From Polytrichum commune (Eukaryota > Streptophyta > Polytrichopsida > Polytrichales > Polytrichaceae), in assembly GCA_950295325.1 (NCBI GenBank), contig OX485804.1, positions 11,036,001 through 11,100,000 on the forward strand: a stretch of DNA of 64,000 nt, written 5' to 3'. Below the pieces are notes generated by a model. That model saw only the letters and a list, made by a program, of their open reading frames with translations, did not search any database and was not told the DNA's origin. Position 1 is the stretch's first letter, and each line of letters begins with the position of its first letter. Positions 1 to 11,526 of this stretch are shown here, one piece after another. Position numbers and translations under genes: made by a program.

Positions 1-486
1 CCCAATCTATCCTAAGGGATTCTTAGCCAATTTCCTTAAGTTACCGAGTCACCTCCAAGAAAAGATCTTGGAAAAGATCTGGAATAATGGTGAGGGTTTT
101 AATGAAATTATTATTAACAAAGGATATCCAAGATTGAGAGTGGACCTTAGATTTCTGTTTTTGATTTTTAGCCAACACCAAACTGAAATCTTTCCAATCA
201 ACAAATTTGGATATGGTTGTTGGAATGGTGGACTTTTCGCTAACGATGAAGCCCGTTTTTACTATGGACCTTTTGACCCTTGTGTAAGTATCCACATACC
301 AGACTTTTCTGACTCTTCACTACAAGGCAAAAACTTTGTAAACTTTGCAAAATTGTTCTTGAATGGAAGATGGCGGGTTGTGAAATACAATAGCCAAAGT
401 CGGACATAGGGATTGTGTACGTATGATCATATGCAACTTCCATACTGGACATTGCACATGAAAGATCACACGCACAAACAGCCTCA
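1..486. other. Unassigned sequence left of the gag region of the retroelement
   Basis: No gene is recognised here. A frame on the + strand runs open over 68-409, and could be an upstream part of the retroelement that follows or host DNA. No long terminal repeat can be seen, so the 5' end of the retroelement probably lies outside the window or has been lost. Confidence 0.3.
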
Positions 487-3400
487 GTGAGGAAAGCAGC
501 CAATGATAAGGCTAGAGAGGATCGTGCAGTTGCTAGAGACTACCAAAAGAAGAAGGTGGAAAGAAACAAGAGGTGGTTAAGGTTTGTTATTAAATTGCAA
601 AAAGAAGACTCTGAAACAAAACCAAATGCAGAGAGTCCGAGACCCATAGAGGATAAAAGTCAAGAGGAAATATTATCGCCTCTTAAACCTCAACAACTCC
701 ATTTTGGTTCAACTTCAGATAATTCCCAAGGAGAGGCACCTCAAAACCCTCTACTTCCTTCTCATTTGACAACTCTACCATTATCGACACTAGTGGTATT
801 ACCACCTTTACTACCATTACCCTTACCGTCACAAGTACCACAAGTTATGATGGCTAATATACATGGTGCCCCAAGGATTCATAACATAGTACACATTCCA
901 TATTTTATTGGGAGACCAGGATCAGACCCTGATACACATATAGCAAATTTTGAAATTACATGCCAGGCCAATGATGTCACGACTGCTAAATTTCAGGAAG
1001 TCTTTGCTGCATCATTGCAAGAAAATGCCTTTGCATGGTATCAGAGATAACCCGCATTTGCTAATTGGAATGCATTGAAAACTACATTCCTGACTCACTT
1101 TAGACCCTTAGGCTTTGCCACGAGTCTAAAAGAGAAATTGCGAATTGTTAGAATGGGCATCAACGAGAGAGTTGATAACTATCATGGCAGGATGCAAGAT
1201 ATCTTGCAACGTATGGGAAATCACCAAATCCCAGATGATTTCCTTATGAGTATATTCATTGGTGGTTTATATCCAATGGAGTTGAGAATTTATATCAAGG
1301 AGGGAGCCACTGCTACATATGCCCAAGCTTACGCAAGAGCAAAAACTTGGGAGGAATGTAGATTGGAAAATGAATTGGTCCTTTATACCGACAATATTTA
1401 TTCCAATAATCCAATTCCCTCACACTCAGGAACTTTCCCCATCAATGAGAATAACCAATATTATGTTACCGACGCACCATACGTGCGAAACCCCACTGCA
1501 CAGTTGTATACACAACCTACAATTAACAAGGCTCCTCAACAGGAACCCACGAGTGATAAATATGATAATGCCATATGGAATCTGACGAAACAATTGTCAG
1601 AATTGTCAGTTAAGGTAGCCAACAAAAGACCTAAGAGACCTCAACCCACAGAAGAGCGACATAACGTGTGGTGTCATAACTGTAAAGGTCAAGGACACGT
1701 GGCCAATGAGTGTCCTACCCCAAAGGGGTTTAGAACCAAGTGTATCTTTTGTGGTGGGAATCACACAGTCCAGGAGTGTTGGAACCTTAAACAACAAAAG
1801 GTTGTGAATCAGGTCGATAGTAGTCCATCTCGCCTTTGGCAACATGAACAAAATGGACCAGGACCTAACGCTAGCTATAATCCTAAACGGAATTTTAACC
1901 GTCGTCCAATATCTTTGAGTTTTCAAGGACGCTCCAATTGGAACCAACGAAATGATTCTTCTAATTGGAACGGACCTCCTTCTTATAATCAAAACTATCA
2001 AAGGTTCGACCTGAACCCGGAGGATTCAAGGAAATATCCTGTCTGTTATAGGTGTAAGGAACTCGGTCATTACGCTAACAACTATCCGAATCCTAAGAAA
2101 CCACAAGATTACGTTCCTTTGTGTGGCAATTGTAAAACAGCAAGACACCCCACAGATGAATGTCCCCATCCTAAGAAGGATTATCCTCCCAACGAGAGAG
2201 ATTAGAAAAAGGGAAAACGAGTGAGAATTCAAGATCCGGAGGATGAGGAAGAAGGTGCTAGAAATGTAAATCACATTCAACATTTCTCTACACCATTATC
2301 TAGGGAACAAAAGGTCAATGCCGTAATAACAAGGTCTAAAGCTCCACCAGAACCTTACCCAATTATTGATGAAAATAGCAGTGAGCCAAGTGCTGAGGAG
2401 CTACGGGATAATATACATGAAGATGATCCTAAGAATAAATTACTTGTGGAACCTAATGCGGTCCCGAAGACCAATTCTACCCCCACGGCCTTGCCCAGGG
2501 TAGAATTGGTTCAACCAGTGCCTATATCTCTTCCAACACCACCCACACCCCCAAGAACATATACCATCTTGGAGAGGACACCTTCATCAACTATCCCACA
2601 AAGTAGGCCTACGGAAGTCAAGTCTAAACCGATGCCCTATCAAATACCCCATGTGAGGAATTTAAAGTCTAAGTCAAGTGCAAAGCAACCTCGGACCATG
2701 GAATTGGCTAAAGGATTGCAACAATATGATATTATGCAAGACTTAGATAATCTTCACCCTCACATTACTATGAGACAACTTTTGGCAATTGCGCCTCAAT
2801 GTCGTACCACACTCGGTTCGGCAATGATACGCAAAAGATCCAAAGTCGTAGAGGTTAATGACGTAACCCTAAGTCAAGACCCAGGAGCACCGGCAGTGGA
2901 TGTAATTATTGATGGAGTAATAGTCATTGGATTTCAAGTCAACACTGGGTCCAGTGTCAATCTTATGAGTATGGAGACAATGAAAGAATTAGGACTCACT
3001 AACATGGTTCCTACTTCTATCATTCTCAAAATGGCAGACCATACCCGTACTAAGCCCTTAGGTCAATTACTCCAAGTTCTAGTCCAAATCGCTGGTCGGG
3101 AATACAAAATTGATTTTGTTGTCTTCCGAACCACTGATGCCATACAGCCTATACCTGGAATATTAGGCAGACCTTGGTTAATTGTAGCAGAAGCCAAAGA
3201 AGATTGGGGTAAAGGCACCTTAACATTGGGCAAAGGCAAGGATAAAATGGTCTTACCTTTGTTTCCTACCCGTTATCAAGGAGAGACTCAGGATGAGGGA
3301 ACTGAATTCACCACGGATGAATATGAGACTGAGTCAGATGATTCTCCAATTCAGTCTATTCATAACGTTGGTAGACACCAGAGAGCCTATAATCCCGTAG

Positions 3401-5130
3401 GGATAGGATAATATTTCATCTCTATGAAGGATGATGATTCTGATAATGTCATCTTAAGTTGGCAGAATTCTTGTCCAGTTAATAGTGTTACCACGGTTGC
3501 TGAACCACAACCTCAGGGTAAAACAATACTAACAACCAACCCTAAGAAACGGTCAACCCCATTACAAGAAATTGAGAGTAAATTACCCTCTTTTGAGGAA
3601 AACTGGGACGATGCCATGTTTTCTTATAACATACCCATCAAGAGTTATGTGTCTAAAGATGTTTACAAAAAAATGAACCTAGGAACCGAGGAAGTTCCTA
3701 AGATCATTAAAGTTCATGAGAAATTATCCAAGACTGAATGGCAGTACCGTAGTTTAATAGCAGGTTCGGCACAAAATAATTCTAAAAATAGATGCATAAA
3801 ATGTTGGAATATTATTGGCATTTTTTGCCGAATATAAAATTAATTATTTTTCAAAATTGCCTAAAAGTAAGAAATTTTTACTTCTCACTAGAGTTTTACT
3901 TACAATGGAAGCATATGTGAATTTTGAAGGAGAGAAGGTGCTCCTTTTGTAATCAAGCTCACGTACATTAGTCCACAAAGAATATGGGTTAAGAAGTAGC
4001 AAGACTCTAGGCGAGGCTTTTCAAATGTGTTGTACACAAATTTTTGGAGTCCAATTGAGCATAGAAGATGAAGTTTTATAGAATTTTGTCCAACTAACAA
4101 AAGTTGAGAAATCAATCCTTCTTCCACGTCCAACAAGTTTTGTGTCAAAATAAGTCTTTATGCAAAAGATATGGACAAAACATTGCAGCCGTGTAAAGAT
4201 CAAAAAATTAAAATGCGTTCATAACAGTTTTTTGGAGCTCATTTGTGCATAGAAGATCAACTTTTTTGGAATTTTGTTGGTCTAAGAAAATTTTAGAAAT
4301 CAAGTAATCTTTCACCTCCAACAAATTTTATGTCATTTGAAGACTCTATGCAAAAGTTATACGTGTTATAAAAATGACGTCTAACTAGGTGCTTCACCTC
4401 AAAGTTTACATATCCCATATGCATTGTTGAACACAACTCCACTCTACTTGCATAAAGCACAGAGCATTCTCAACTCTTCACTCACATCTTACTTGTCATT
4501 CAACGCAAGAGAGATGTACAAGATATGAGTTGAAATAGAAAATTAAAAATGAATGTAAGCTGAATTTTTAAAATTTAAAAGAGAGAATTGTTGAAAATAT
4601 GAATACACTATTTTTAGGTGCCGAACCTACTTTTTGAACTTTAATTAAATATTAGGCAGCAAGTTGCCTAACCTGCTAGTAAACTACGGTATTGGCATAA
4701 TTTTTTCAAAAGGAACATTAAAGTCTTTGCGTGGACTTATAAAGACTTACGAGGAGTCCCTCCTGAAGTATGTGAACATAAGATCGTACTTGAGGAAGGA
4801 ACGGCCCCAGTCAGACAAAGACAATATCGTATGAATCCAAAATATTCCTTGATGATCACGGAAGTGATAGATAAACTCCTTGAGGCATGATTTATTTACA
4901 AAGTACCCTACAATGAATGGGTGTCACCCATAGTTGTGGTACCTAAAAAGAATGGGAAGCTAAGAATTTGTCAAGATTTCCGGAGACTCAATAGCGTCAC
5001 CAAGAAGGATTATTTCCCTTTACCTTTTACCAACACCATGTTAGATGCAGTAGCGGGTTACAAACGCTACTATTTTATGGATGGGTTTTATGGGTTGATT
5101 ATTTGAACCCCTGCAACAGACAATAGACTC
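487..5130 (+). mobile_element. Broken Ty3/gypsy-like LTR retroelement (fossil)
   Basis: This is an internal part of a Ty3/gypsy-like retroelement, in the order gag, protease, reverse transcriptase. The gag part is about 487-2205 and shows CCHC zinc-knuckle motifs near its end. A retropepsin-like region lies within about 2221-3411, and a linker region follows to about 3745. The first part of a reverse transcriptase lies at about 4692-5106, recognisable by the stretch VSPIVVVPKKNGKLRICQDF. RNase H, integrase and both LTRs are not seen. A 943-bp DNA transposon sits inside it at 3747-4689. The element is clearly broken, with several breaks as well as the missing ends. Absence of LTRs prevents dating. 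The family assignment rests on domain order and motif resemblance. Confidence 0.85.
3747..4689. mobile_element. Non-autonomous TIR DNA transposon inserted in the retroelement (TA target)
   Basis: The left end CCGTAGTTTAATAGCAGGTT and the reverse complement of the right end, CCGTAGTTTACTAGCAGGTT, differ at one of 20 positions. Both ends are flanked by TA (3745-3746 and 4690-4691), as expected of a TA target duplication. Retroelement sequence resumes directly outside both ends. The interior is non-coding, with two imperfect direct repeats of about 130 bp at roughly 4039-4171 and 4230-4361 (both contain a GCATAGAAGAT motif). A TA duplication suggests a Tc1/mariner-like mobiliser, but the TIR matches no family I know by sight. 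Confidence 0.82.
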
Positions 5131-5564
5131 GCGATTCAATTCCAAAATTAACTTTGTATTATAGAAAATTACACCGTTCAACGACATTGCCTCATGCAAA
5201 TATTCTAACACAAAAGACAAAACACAGACTTAACTCAAATGCAACAGTAATCAAGTTCATACCCCCTGGCCTTACTGCAGTATACATCTCAATCACGGCA
5301 AAGACAATCCAGGAAAGAATTCACTGGGAGAGATTACAAAAAACTCTAAGAAAATTTCAACCTGTCTCCCCCTTCGGCTCTCACAGCCTTCTCCCCCCTT
5401 TCAGTTCCTCCGACCCATACTATAGTCCTACCAAGCTGTTTTACATGTACAAACAATTAATTGCCTTGTTCAGACTATTGTTTTAAGAATTTACAATTCA
5501 AACAGAGACCTATTTACTTTTGATCCCTATTCAGACTTACAAAAATGAAAAATATACTCCACAA
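5131..5564. other. Unassigned sequence between the retroelement and duplication copy A
   Basis: The stretch has no recognised gene. A 110-codon open frame on the + strand at 5154-5486 has no family resemblance and is low in informative motifs. The sequence has no counterpart next to copy B, so the left breakpoint of the duplication lies at its right end. Confidence 0.35.
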
Positions 5565-8413
5565 GTGTGTACGATTTCATTTTGATATGAAGACAATTGT
5601 ATATTCAATTACAACGGCGATGTGCATAAATTTCCCACCTAAATCAAGACATAAAAAAAATCACCCAACGTTGAGCACGCAAAGTTTGTATTCTCCAGTC
5701 AAAAGGTCACATAGGAATGAATGAAGTTCGGCAAGCCTTAAAAATCAAGGCCACAAATATGTTTATACGTGGTAGATCATAAGAAAGATAAAAACCTAAA
5801 ATATAACATGTATAATCATAGTTCTTTTTAAATGAAAATATTATTTCTAATATATAGCAAATTAATGTTTTTGCATTTTTTATGCATGTTCAAGTTTATC
5901 ATAATAACAACTACAACAACAAACCCTATATGTACATCCACTTAGTTCAAACATTCTTCTCTCAACCATTTTGTAATTTTATTCAATTAAGTCCATGTGA
6001 CCTGTGCTTGTATTCTAGTTTTCATGGTAGAGGCATCCTGGAAATATGGCCTTGGAATTAGTTGGATGGCCATGAAGTGTAAGCAAGCACAGTGGGCAAT
6101 GTGTGCAAAAATGCTTTGAGTGAAAGCAACTTTCTTCAATGTGTGCAAAACATGGATTATATATATAACTCATTATTGTTAAAATTTTGGGTGATAAATG
6201 AGTAGCTTTGATCCCTGACCGGCATTTGAGAAGAAGGTGCACAAAATCCAAGAAAGGTTTGGTTATAGGTATAGTAAATAACCATGGACTGGCACAAACA
6301 AAGTAGACAACTTCAATTATAGTCTTTCATGAGAAAAGATAGAGCCTCACGGTTCTACTGTTCTCTTGTTTTAAAAAACTTCACTTATAATGCTTCAAGC
6401 AATCATTGTAGAGTCTACATCACATATTGTATGAGCCTTCAACAATTTTCAAATTATTTTCTTTCAGTTTAGGAGATAAAAATACATACCTATTATAGGG
6501 TGGAAGTGGATATAGGTCATCAAAAAAACACATCATGTGTATTAAATCAATGTCTTTGTACAAGCCGATTCTCTCATACCTTTGTGTTATGTGTTTTCAT
6601 ATATGTATGGGCCCAAATGAAAGGAGAAAAATAATACCTAACTACAGTGTTTATGATAAATGTATGTGGGGTGGGTTGTAGGCGTAATTATGGGATGACT
6701 CACCTTTCAACACACTATAGTGTGGCCCACGATATACACCAAAGCACATTAAAAGAACATAACTTTGTTGAAAGTTCCTTGAGTTAAAGTGTCCATATGT
6801 TTGGATCAAGGATGATTTACGTTTGGGTCCAAATCCAAAGACAACTTTGTAATTCAACGATTTCTGTGGTTGAGAGCATGAAATTGACCCCAAATATAAT
6901 TGCGGATCACCTATATTGCTCAAACATATGACCACATTGTGCACAATTGAGACATCACACCTCGAACAAGGTAGACATGCATGATTCAAGTACTAACCTT
7001 AATTGGACACCTATATTTGATTGGTGTGTGGTTTAGTGTGACTCCAAAAAAAAAGAAAAAAAGACATATGTATATAAAAGAAATTGGACAACGTGCTCAA
7101 AATACGATAAGAATTCTAGGCTCAATAATCAACATAGTGATTTGGGAGGCCTATACGACCATTTAATGAGCACAAAAATCTTCACTTTGATATTGATTAA
7201 GATATTCATGTGGGCTCCAAAATTAAAGACCATGAAGAAAGTGGCTTCGGCCTTGGTTTGGATTCGATAACCATCTCATACTAATTGCGTGTTTCCATAT
7301 CCTAGGAAGACCGGTAAAAGTAACCATTTAAGACCCATCCACCCGAGTTGCGTATGGCGGCCGTTAAACTATCCCCTATGGACTTATATGGGCCCCTAGA
7401 AACAAGTTAAGGCAGCCCCCAAGAGTTTTTTTTTTTTTTGAGATTTTCTCAATCCGACCACAAATTGTTGCCCGCCCCGCCCAACTTCGGAGAAAACATT
7501 GCCCTTGCATTCTCAGGGGTTGTTTGCCCACAAATCCCATATTGAGTACACTTCACCTTCGAGGTCTAAAATCCAATATATATGTGCACATCCACTTAGT
7601 AAATAATCAATTGGACATCGTGCTTAAAACACGATAACAATTGTAGGCTCAATAATCAACGCAATGCTTTGGGAGACGTATATTAACAACCAACATTGGA
7701 ATGAGACTAGAACAGAACAAAGAACTAGCCAACCGGATTGGGAATAGAAAAAAAAGGATCAACGAACTAGAGAAGAAACGGGAGCAACAAACCACCAACA
7801 CCAAGACATAAGCAAAGATGGGAGAAGGAGCAGCAGAGAGAAAGGCAATGGAAGCATGGTAATTCCGGGTACTAGGTCCATTTAAGGTAGGATTTAAGTG
7901 TGATTACATGTAATCAAGCCTAATTAACCGTAATTGAGCGCAAGGCCTAAGTTTCTACATGTATTCAATACACATTCGAGCCAGATAAGCGTGGTTAAGT
8001 ATTACCTAAAATATTATAATACATACATAGTAAACCATAACACTAATTTAAGTTTCAGTTTAGAATGACAAAGACACTTTCAAATTCTAAGTCAAAAAAA
8101 TGATAACCTCCATGTTAATGAGGATTTTGTAATGTTTTGGATGTCCAAGTTAATTACATGCTTTATTGATGGTTTCACTTGCGAAATGAAATTCCAATCA
8201 ATTGCTTATTTACTAATTGGAAGTGCACATATATATATATATATATCGGATTTTAGATCTTGAAAGTGAAGTGCACTCAATATGAAATTTGTGGATAGGG
8301 GCCTTCAAAAATGCAAGGGCAATGTTTTTTCCGAAGTTGGGCGGGGCGGATAACAATTTTCGATCGGGTTGAGAAAATCTCAAAAACATCCTGGGGGGTT
8401 GCCCCAGCCCGTC
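5565..8413. repeat. Repeat-rich non-coding left flank of copy A
   Basis: No gene is seen. The stretch is a mosaic of repeats that recur in 41418-46877. A segment at about 6183-6370 recurs at 42043-42232 and 48403-48580. A segment at about 7083-7167 recurs as a direct repeat at 7610-7690. A segment of about 200 bp at 7436-7620 recurs in inverted orientation at about 8190-8400, so the right part can fold back on itself. A (TA)n run lies at 8227-8246. Open frames here are short, and the parallel frames in the B flank are disrupted differently, which argues against a protein gene. Confidence 0.6.
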
Positions 8414-8438
8414 CTCGCCTCTAAGGGCGGGACAGTGA

Positions 8439-8670
8439 TACCAGGGCCACACCAAAAACCCCAGCAGCTCCAGTAGACAGAAACACCAGCCCTACGTATT
8501 CTCCGGGAATACAAGGCTGGGATTTCAGATGGCTGGAGCTGCTGGAGTGGCTGGAAGAAGGCGGGTAGCCTGCAACCAACAGCTCCAACCATCTGAAATC
8601 CCAGCCATGTAATCTTGGAGAATACGTAGGGCTGGTGTTTTTGCCTGGGCCTACCGGTGTGGCCCTGGTA
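8439..8670. mobile_element. MITE (long palindrome) nested in the left TIR, 3-bp TGA duplication
   Basis: It starts TACCAGGGCCACACC and ends with the exact reverse complement of that. It is flanked by TGA at 8436-8438 and 8671-8673, while the intact right TIR of the host transposon has a single TGA at the matching place. The arms pair over most of their ~110 bp (for example CAGCCCTACGTATTCTCC near the left and its complement near the right), so the element is almost one hairpin. A 3-bp TNA duplication is typical of PIF/Harbinger elements, but the TIR itself is not one I recognise. Confidence 0.85.
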
Positions 8671-8785
8671 TGAGGGACCTGCGCCTCACTGCCCGCCCAG
8701 CGCCCGCGGCTCCCCGTGCTCCATACCCGGGTGAGGCCCGCTCCGATACCCGCCCACATATTAAGATGCGCTCCCTTCCTGTCTC

Positions 8786-9442
8786 TTGTTCGACGGAGGG
8801 AGAATCGTGGCCATTTGGAGAACCCTAAACCCTTTGCATGCCCTGTTGAAGAAGGGCTCATTGCCTGGAGAAATGGCAATAGCGTTCGCCCTGGACATGG
8901 CGCGAGGGATGGCCTACTTGCACTGTGGGCCGAACGTTGTGATTCACCGCGACTTGAAACCCCGAAACCTTATCCTGGACGAAGCCAACGAACTGAAGGT
9001 TGGCGACTTCGGGTTGAGCAAGCTTGTGAAAGTAAAAAATGTGCACGATGTGTACAAGCTTACCGGCGAAACGGGGAGCTGTAGGTATATGGCTCCCGAG
9101 GTTTTCCTGCACGAAAATTACAACACGAAAGTCGATGTGTTTTCTTTTGCAATGATTCTGTATGAAATGTATGAGGGGCATGCACCGTTTGATGACGAGG
9201 ATGCTCATGAAGCGGCTCGCATTGTCGTGAAGGATAATCTTCGCCCATTATTTAGTAACAAGATACACTACCCGGATGGTATGATGGACTTGATCAAGCA
9301 ATGCTGGTCAGAGTATCCATCGAAACGTCCCGACTTTATCGACATCATCCAGAACCTCGAAAAAATCCAAGAAGCCATGCCGAAACTTGAGCGGCATTGT
9401 TTCCGCCACCTACTCCAACGTGTTCATCATCACCATGACTAA
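8786..9442 (+). pseudogene. Captured fragment of a Raf/VIK-like Ser/Thr kinase, C-lobe only
   Basis: The reading frame is open without an intron to the TAA at 9440-9442. It has no ATG near its start; the first in-frame ATG is 8873. It encodes the C-terminal lobe of a protein kinase: catalytic loop HRDLKPRN, DFG in VGDFGLSKL, APE in YMAPEVF, and the F-helix region DVFSFAMILYE. These resemble plant VH1-interacting/integrin-linked-kinase-like Raf MAPKKKs. The glycine-rich loop, the ATP-anchoring lysine and the C-helix glutamate are absent, so it cannot be a complete kinase. It begins about 25 bp inside the left TIR of the 8414-11040 element, which fits capture of a spliced or exon-only piece. 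Three His codons and a short tail follow the kinase homology. Whether it is transcribed is unknown. Confidence 0.8.
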
Positions 9443-10434
9443 GAAACAAACACAGTAATTCATGTTGTCGGATTCACAGCTGCCATTTTAAATTCTGCTA
9501 AGAATCCCCAGATTAAAGTTTCTTCCACAAGGAAGCATTGGGTAGTAGAAATTAAACATTTAACGAGTCTTGATTTAGTGGTTGAGAAAACAGTGTTGAC
9601 AGAACAATTGGGAGGGTGTAAATATGAGGTATCGCCATTGGATTAGGAAGTTCGGCTCCTAAATGGAACTTTTCTCCATGATAATCAACATGTAGAGAAA
9701 ACCATTGATTCAATCTTTCATCTGCGGAAGAAGCTCGTGCCAGACTTTCCAAGGTCGGAAGATCTGTGCTCCTGCCGATGAATGTGTTCCTATGGTATAT
9801 GGATGGCCGCCAGATTTGCTCACATGTCTGATTAATTCTATCACATATCTTAATCATTTTATTACATGTTGAATAAATCATAGGTGATGCACCACTATTT
9901 GACGCGTATTGAGTGCAGAGTGACTGCTGTGGTGACAGAACTTATTTATAAAAATGTATGGTACTCAGCATTTCTCAGAAGTTCATGGTCATTTTTGACA
10001 ATTTTGAAATGCACATGTGTATTCACATTTCTCAGCATTTCTTGGCATTTCTGTGCACGACTTGATCTGTAGTTTGCGAGTGAGGTGCAAGTCACAGTAC
10101 GTCAGAATTTGCACTATTGGAATGCTGCAACTCTCATATTTCTGAATCGAGTGCAAATCTGTTGTTGGATTTGAGCATGCATATTTGAGGCCCCCTTAAC
10201 GGGATATGCGAATGTGCTCTTCATCTTGTGTTTTGATGCCTTCATGCACAGTAGGTCTCCTACATAGAATTTGTCAACGTGAGTAACTTCTTGGTGTGAC
10301 TTTTGTATTATGGTATGATATTCAACGTAGTGTTAATTTTACATTTTCATATGCAAGAGGGAGATATCACTGAGCATACTAGGTAATGCCAGGTGTCATG
10401 TGGTTACACAAATGTGTCAACCTATTGACCATTA
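9443..10434. other. Non-coding interior of the kinase-bearing transposon
   Basis: No coding region is recognised. A minus-strand open frame at 9552-9881 (109 codons) has no family resemblance. Some of the stretch may be captured 3' flank of the donor kinase gene. No poly(A) tract follows the kinase stop codon. Confidence 0.35.
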
Positions 10435-10747
10435 AGGTAGAGGGGCCCTTTCCCGCTCGGGTCCTTAAACTGCTCACTAGACCTATCCAAACAAGAGGTA
10501 TATTATAGCTTCCAACCTCAAATTTCTATGTAATCATGGTGTACATTTTTGGGGTGAGTGGTTTTGGGTACCCCTATGAGTTCTCCTTCCAAAATTCATA
10601 ACTAATTCAATATTAATCCAAAATTAATTATTCCAATTGGTCCAATTTTCAATGTACTTTGCACATCTTCCAAGATTGATTCCCCCTTAATTACTCCCCA
10701 ATGAACATGCCAATCTGAAATTCGAGCGGGAAAGGACCCCTCTACCT
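10435..10747. mobile_element. MITE with TA duplication nested in the kinase transposon
   Basis: The termini read AGGTAGAGGGGYCCTTTCCC inward from both ends (Y is C on the left, T on the right), and the match continues a few bases further. TA flanks both ends (10433-10434, 10748-10749). The interior of about 260 bp is AT-rich and non-coding. The first six bases AGGTAG equal those of the B-only element at 47698-48118, which also uses TA, suggesting related terminal signals. Confidence 0.82.
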
Positions 10748-11040
10748 TAGTGCAACCTAAGCAACCCTATTAGGCCAGACACATTTATAAAACCAAGATC
10801 CATGGTGGGGTTGTCTAGCACCTTGGTCCTCAACAACTGATTCTGAAATTGGGAGAGGCTGGGAGGACGAGTCTCCCTTCCCGAGCTCAAGCACATCCAT
10901 TCAAAGACACATTCTAGAGCGCATCTTAATATGTGGCGGGTATCGGAGCGGGCCTCGCCAGGGTATGGAGCGCGGGGAGCCGCGGGCGCTGGGCGGGCAG
11001 TGAGGCGCAGGTCCCTCACTGTCCCGCCCTTAGAGGCGAG

Positions 11041-11526
11041 TACCTGCCTCCCGTTGCGTATATCTAAAGGCTAACATTCCCCTAGCATCGGAACGCTTCA
11101 ACCATAGCCCTCCATTACGTCCTAATGATCTCCGGATCAGGTAGATAACATCTCGCATTGTGCAATCTACAAGGTCAAATGGAGATAATCAAGGTGAAAA
11201 ATGTTGGTGTCGGGTACATATAGAGAGGCTGGAATCGTTTCAATAAAGAGAAGATTGTTCATGCATCGGTGACAGAAGATTGCTAATACATAAGCTTACA
11301 TCGCAGACTTTTCTTATATTTAATAGCGCAAGGGAAGCACATAATAACAGAACAAAGTTTCCGAGAAAGACGAGAATACTTAGAAGCTTCAATGTGCACA
11401 CACTGATGTAAAGTTGGAAACAACTCAACGAAGCCAACTTAGCAAGCAGGGAAGGAAGATTGATCGATCGATCGATCGACAGACAGTATTCGAGCAAGCA
11501 ATTCAATTTTACAGAGGACACGAGAG
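11041..11526 (+). promoter_or_regulatory. Upstream region and probable 5' leader of NUDT3-A
   Basis: The 486 bp between the transposon end and the start codon are conserved with 46878-47370 in copy B. A (GATC)n run of 18 bases sits at 11462-11479, about 50 bp before the ATG, with the same length in B (47306-47323). No TATA box can be assigned with confidence. The transposon insertion places its right end within 490 bp of the start codon in copy A only, so upstream control of the two paralogs may differ. Confidence 0.4.

Larger units (their letters stand above)
8414..11040. mobile_element. TIR transposon carrying a captured protein-kinase fragment (Pack-type)
   Basis: The ends are long, GC-rich terminal inverted repeats. 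The right arm is 10917-11040 (124 bp). The left arm is 8414-8438 continued at 8674-8773, interrupted by a 232-bp MITE. The outermost bases read CTCGCCTCTAAGGGCGGGAC inward from both sides. Apart from the MITE the arms differ at only a few positions. Copy B lacks the whole element: its site CAGCCCATATCTGCC near 46877 aligns with the two flanks of A. The flanks show about three extra bases relative to the empty site, suggesting a short target duplication that is no longer clean. The interior holds an intronless kinase fragment and a second nested MITE, and no transposase is visible. Arms over 100 bp recall Mutator-like elements, but a 9-bp target duplication is not seen, so the superfamily is open. 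Confidence 0.85.

Noticed and set aside
8786-9442. Complete functional kinase gene
   Set aside because: The N-lobe with the ATP-binding lysine is absent, there is no start codon at the frame's beginning, and it lies between transposon TIRs.
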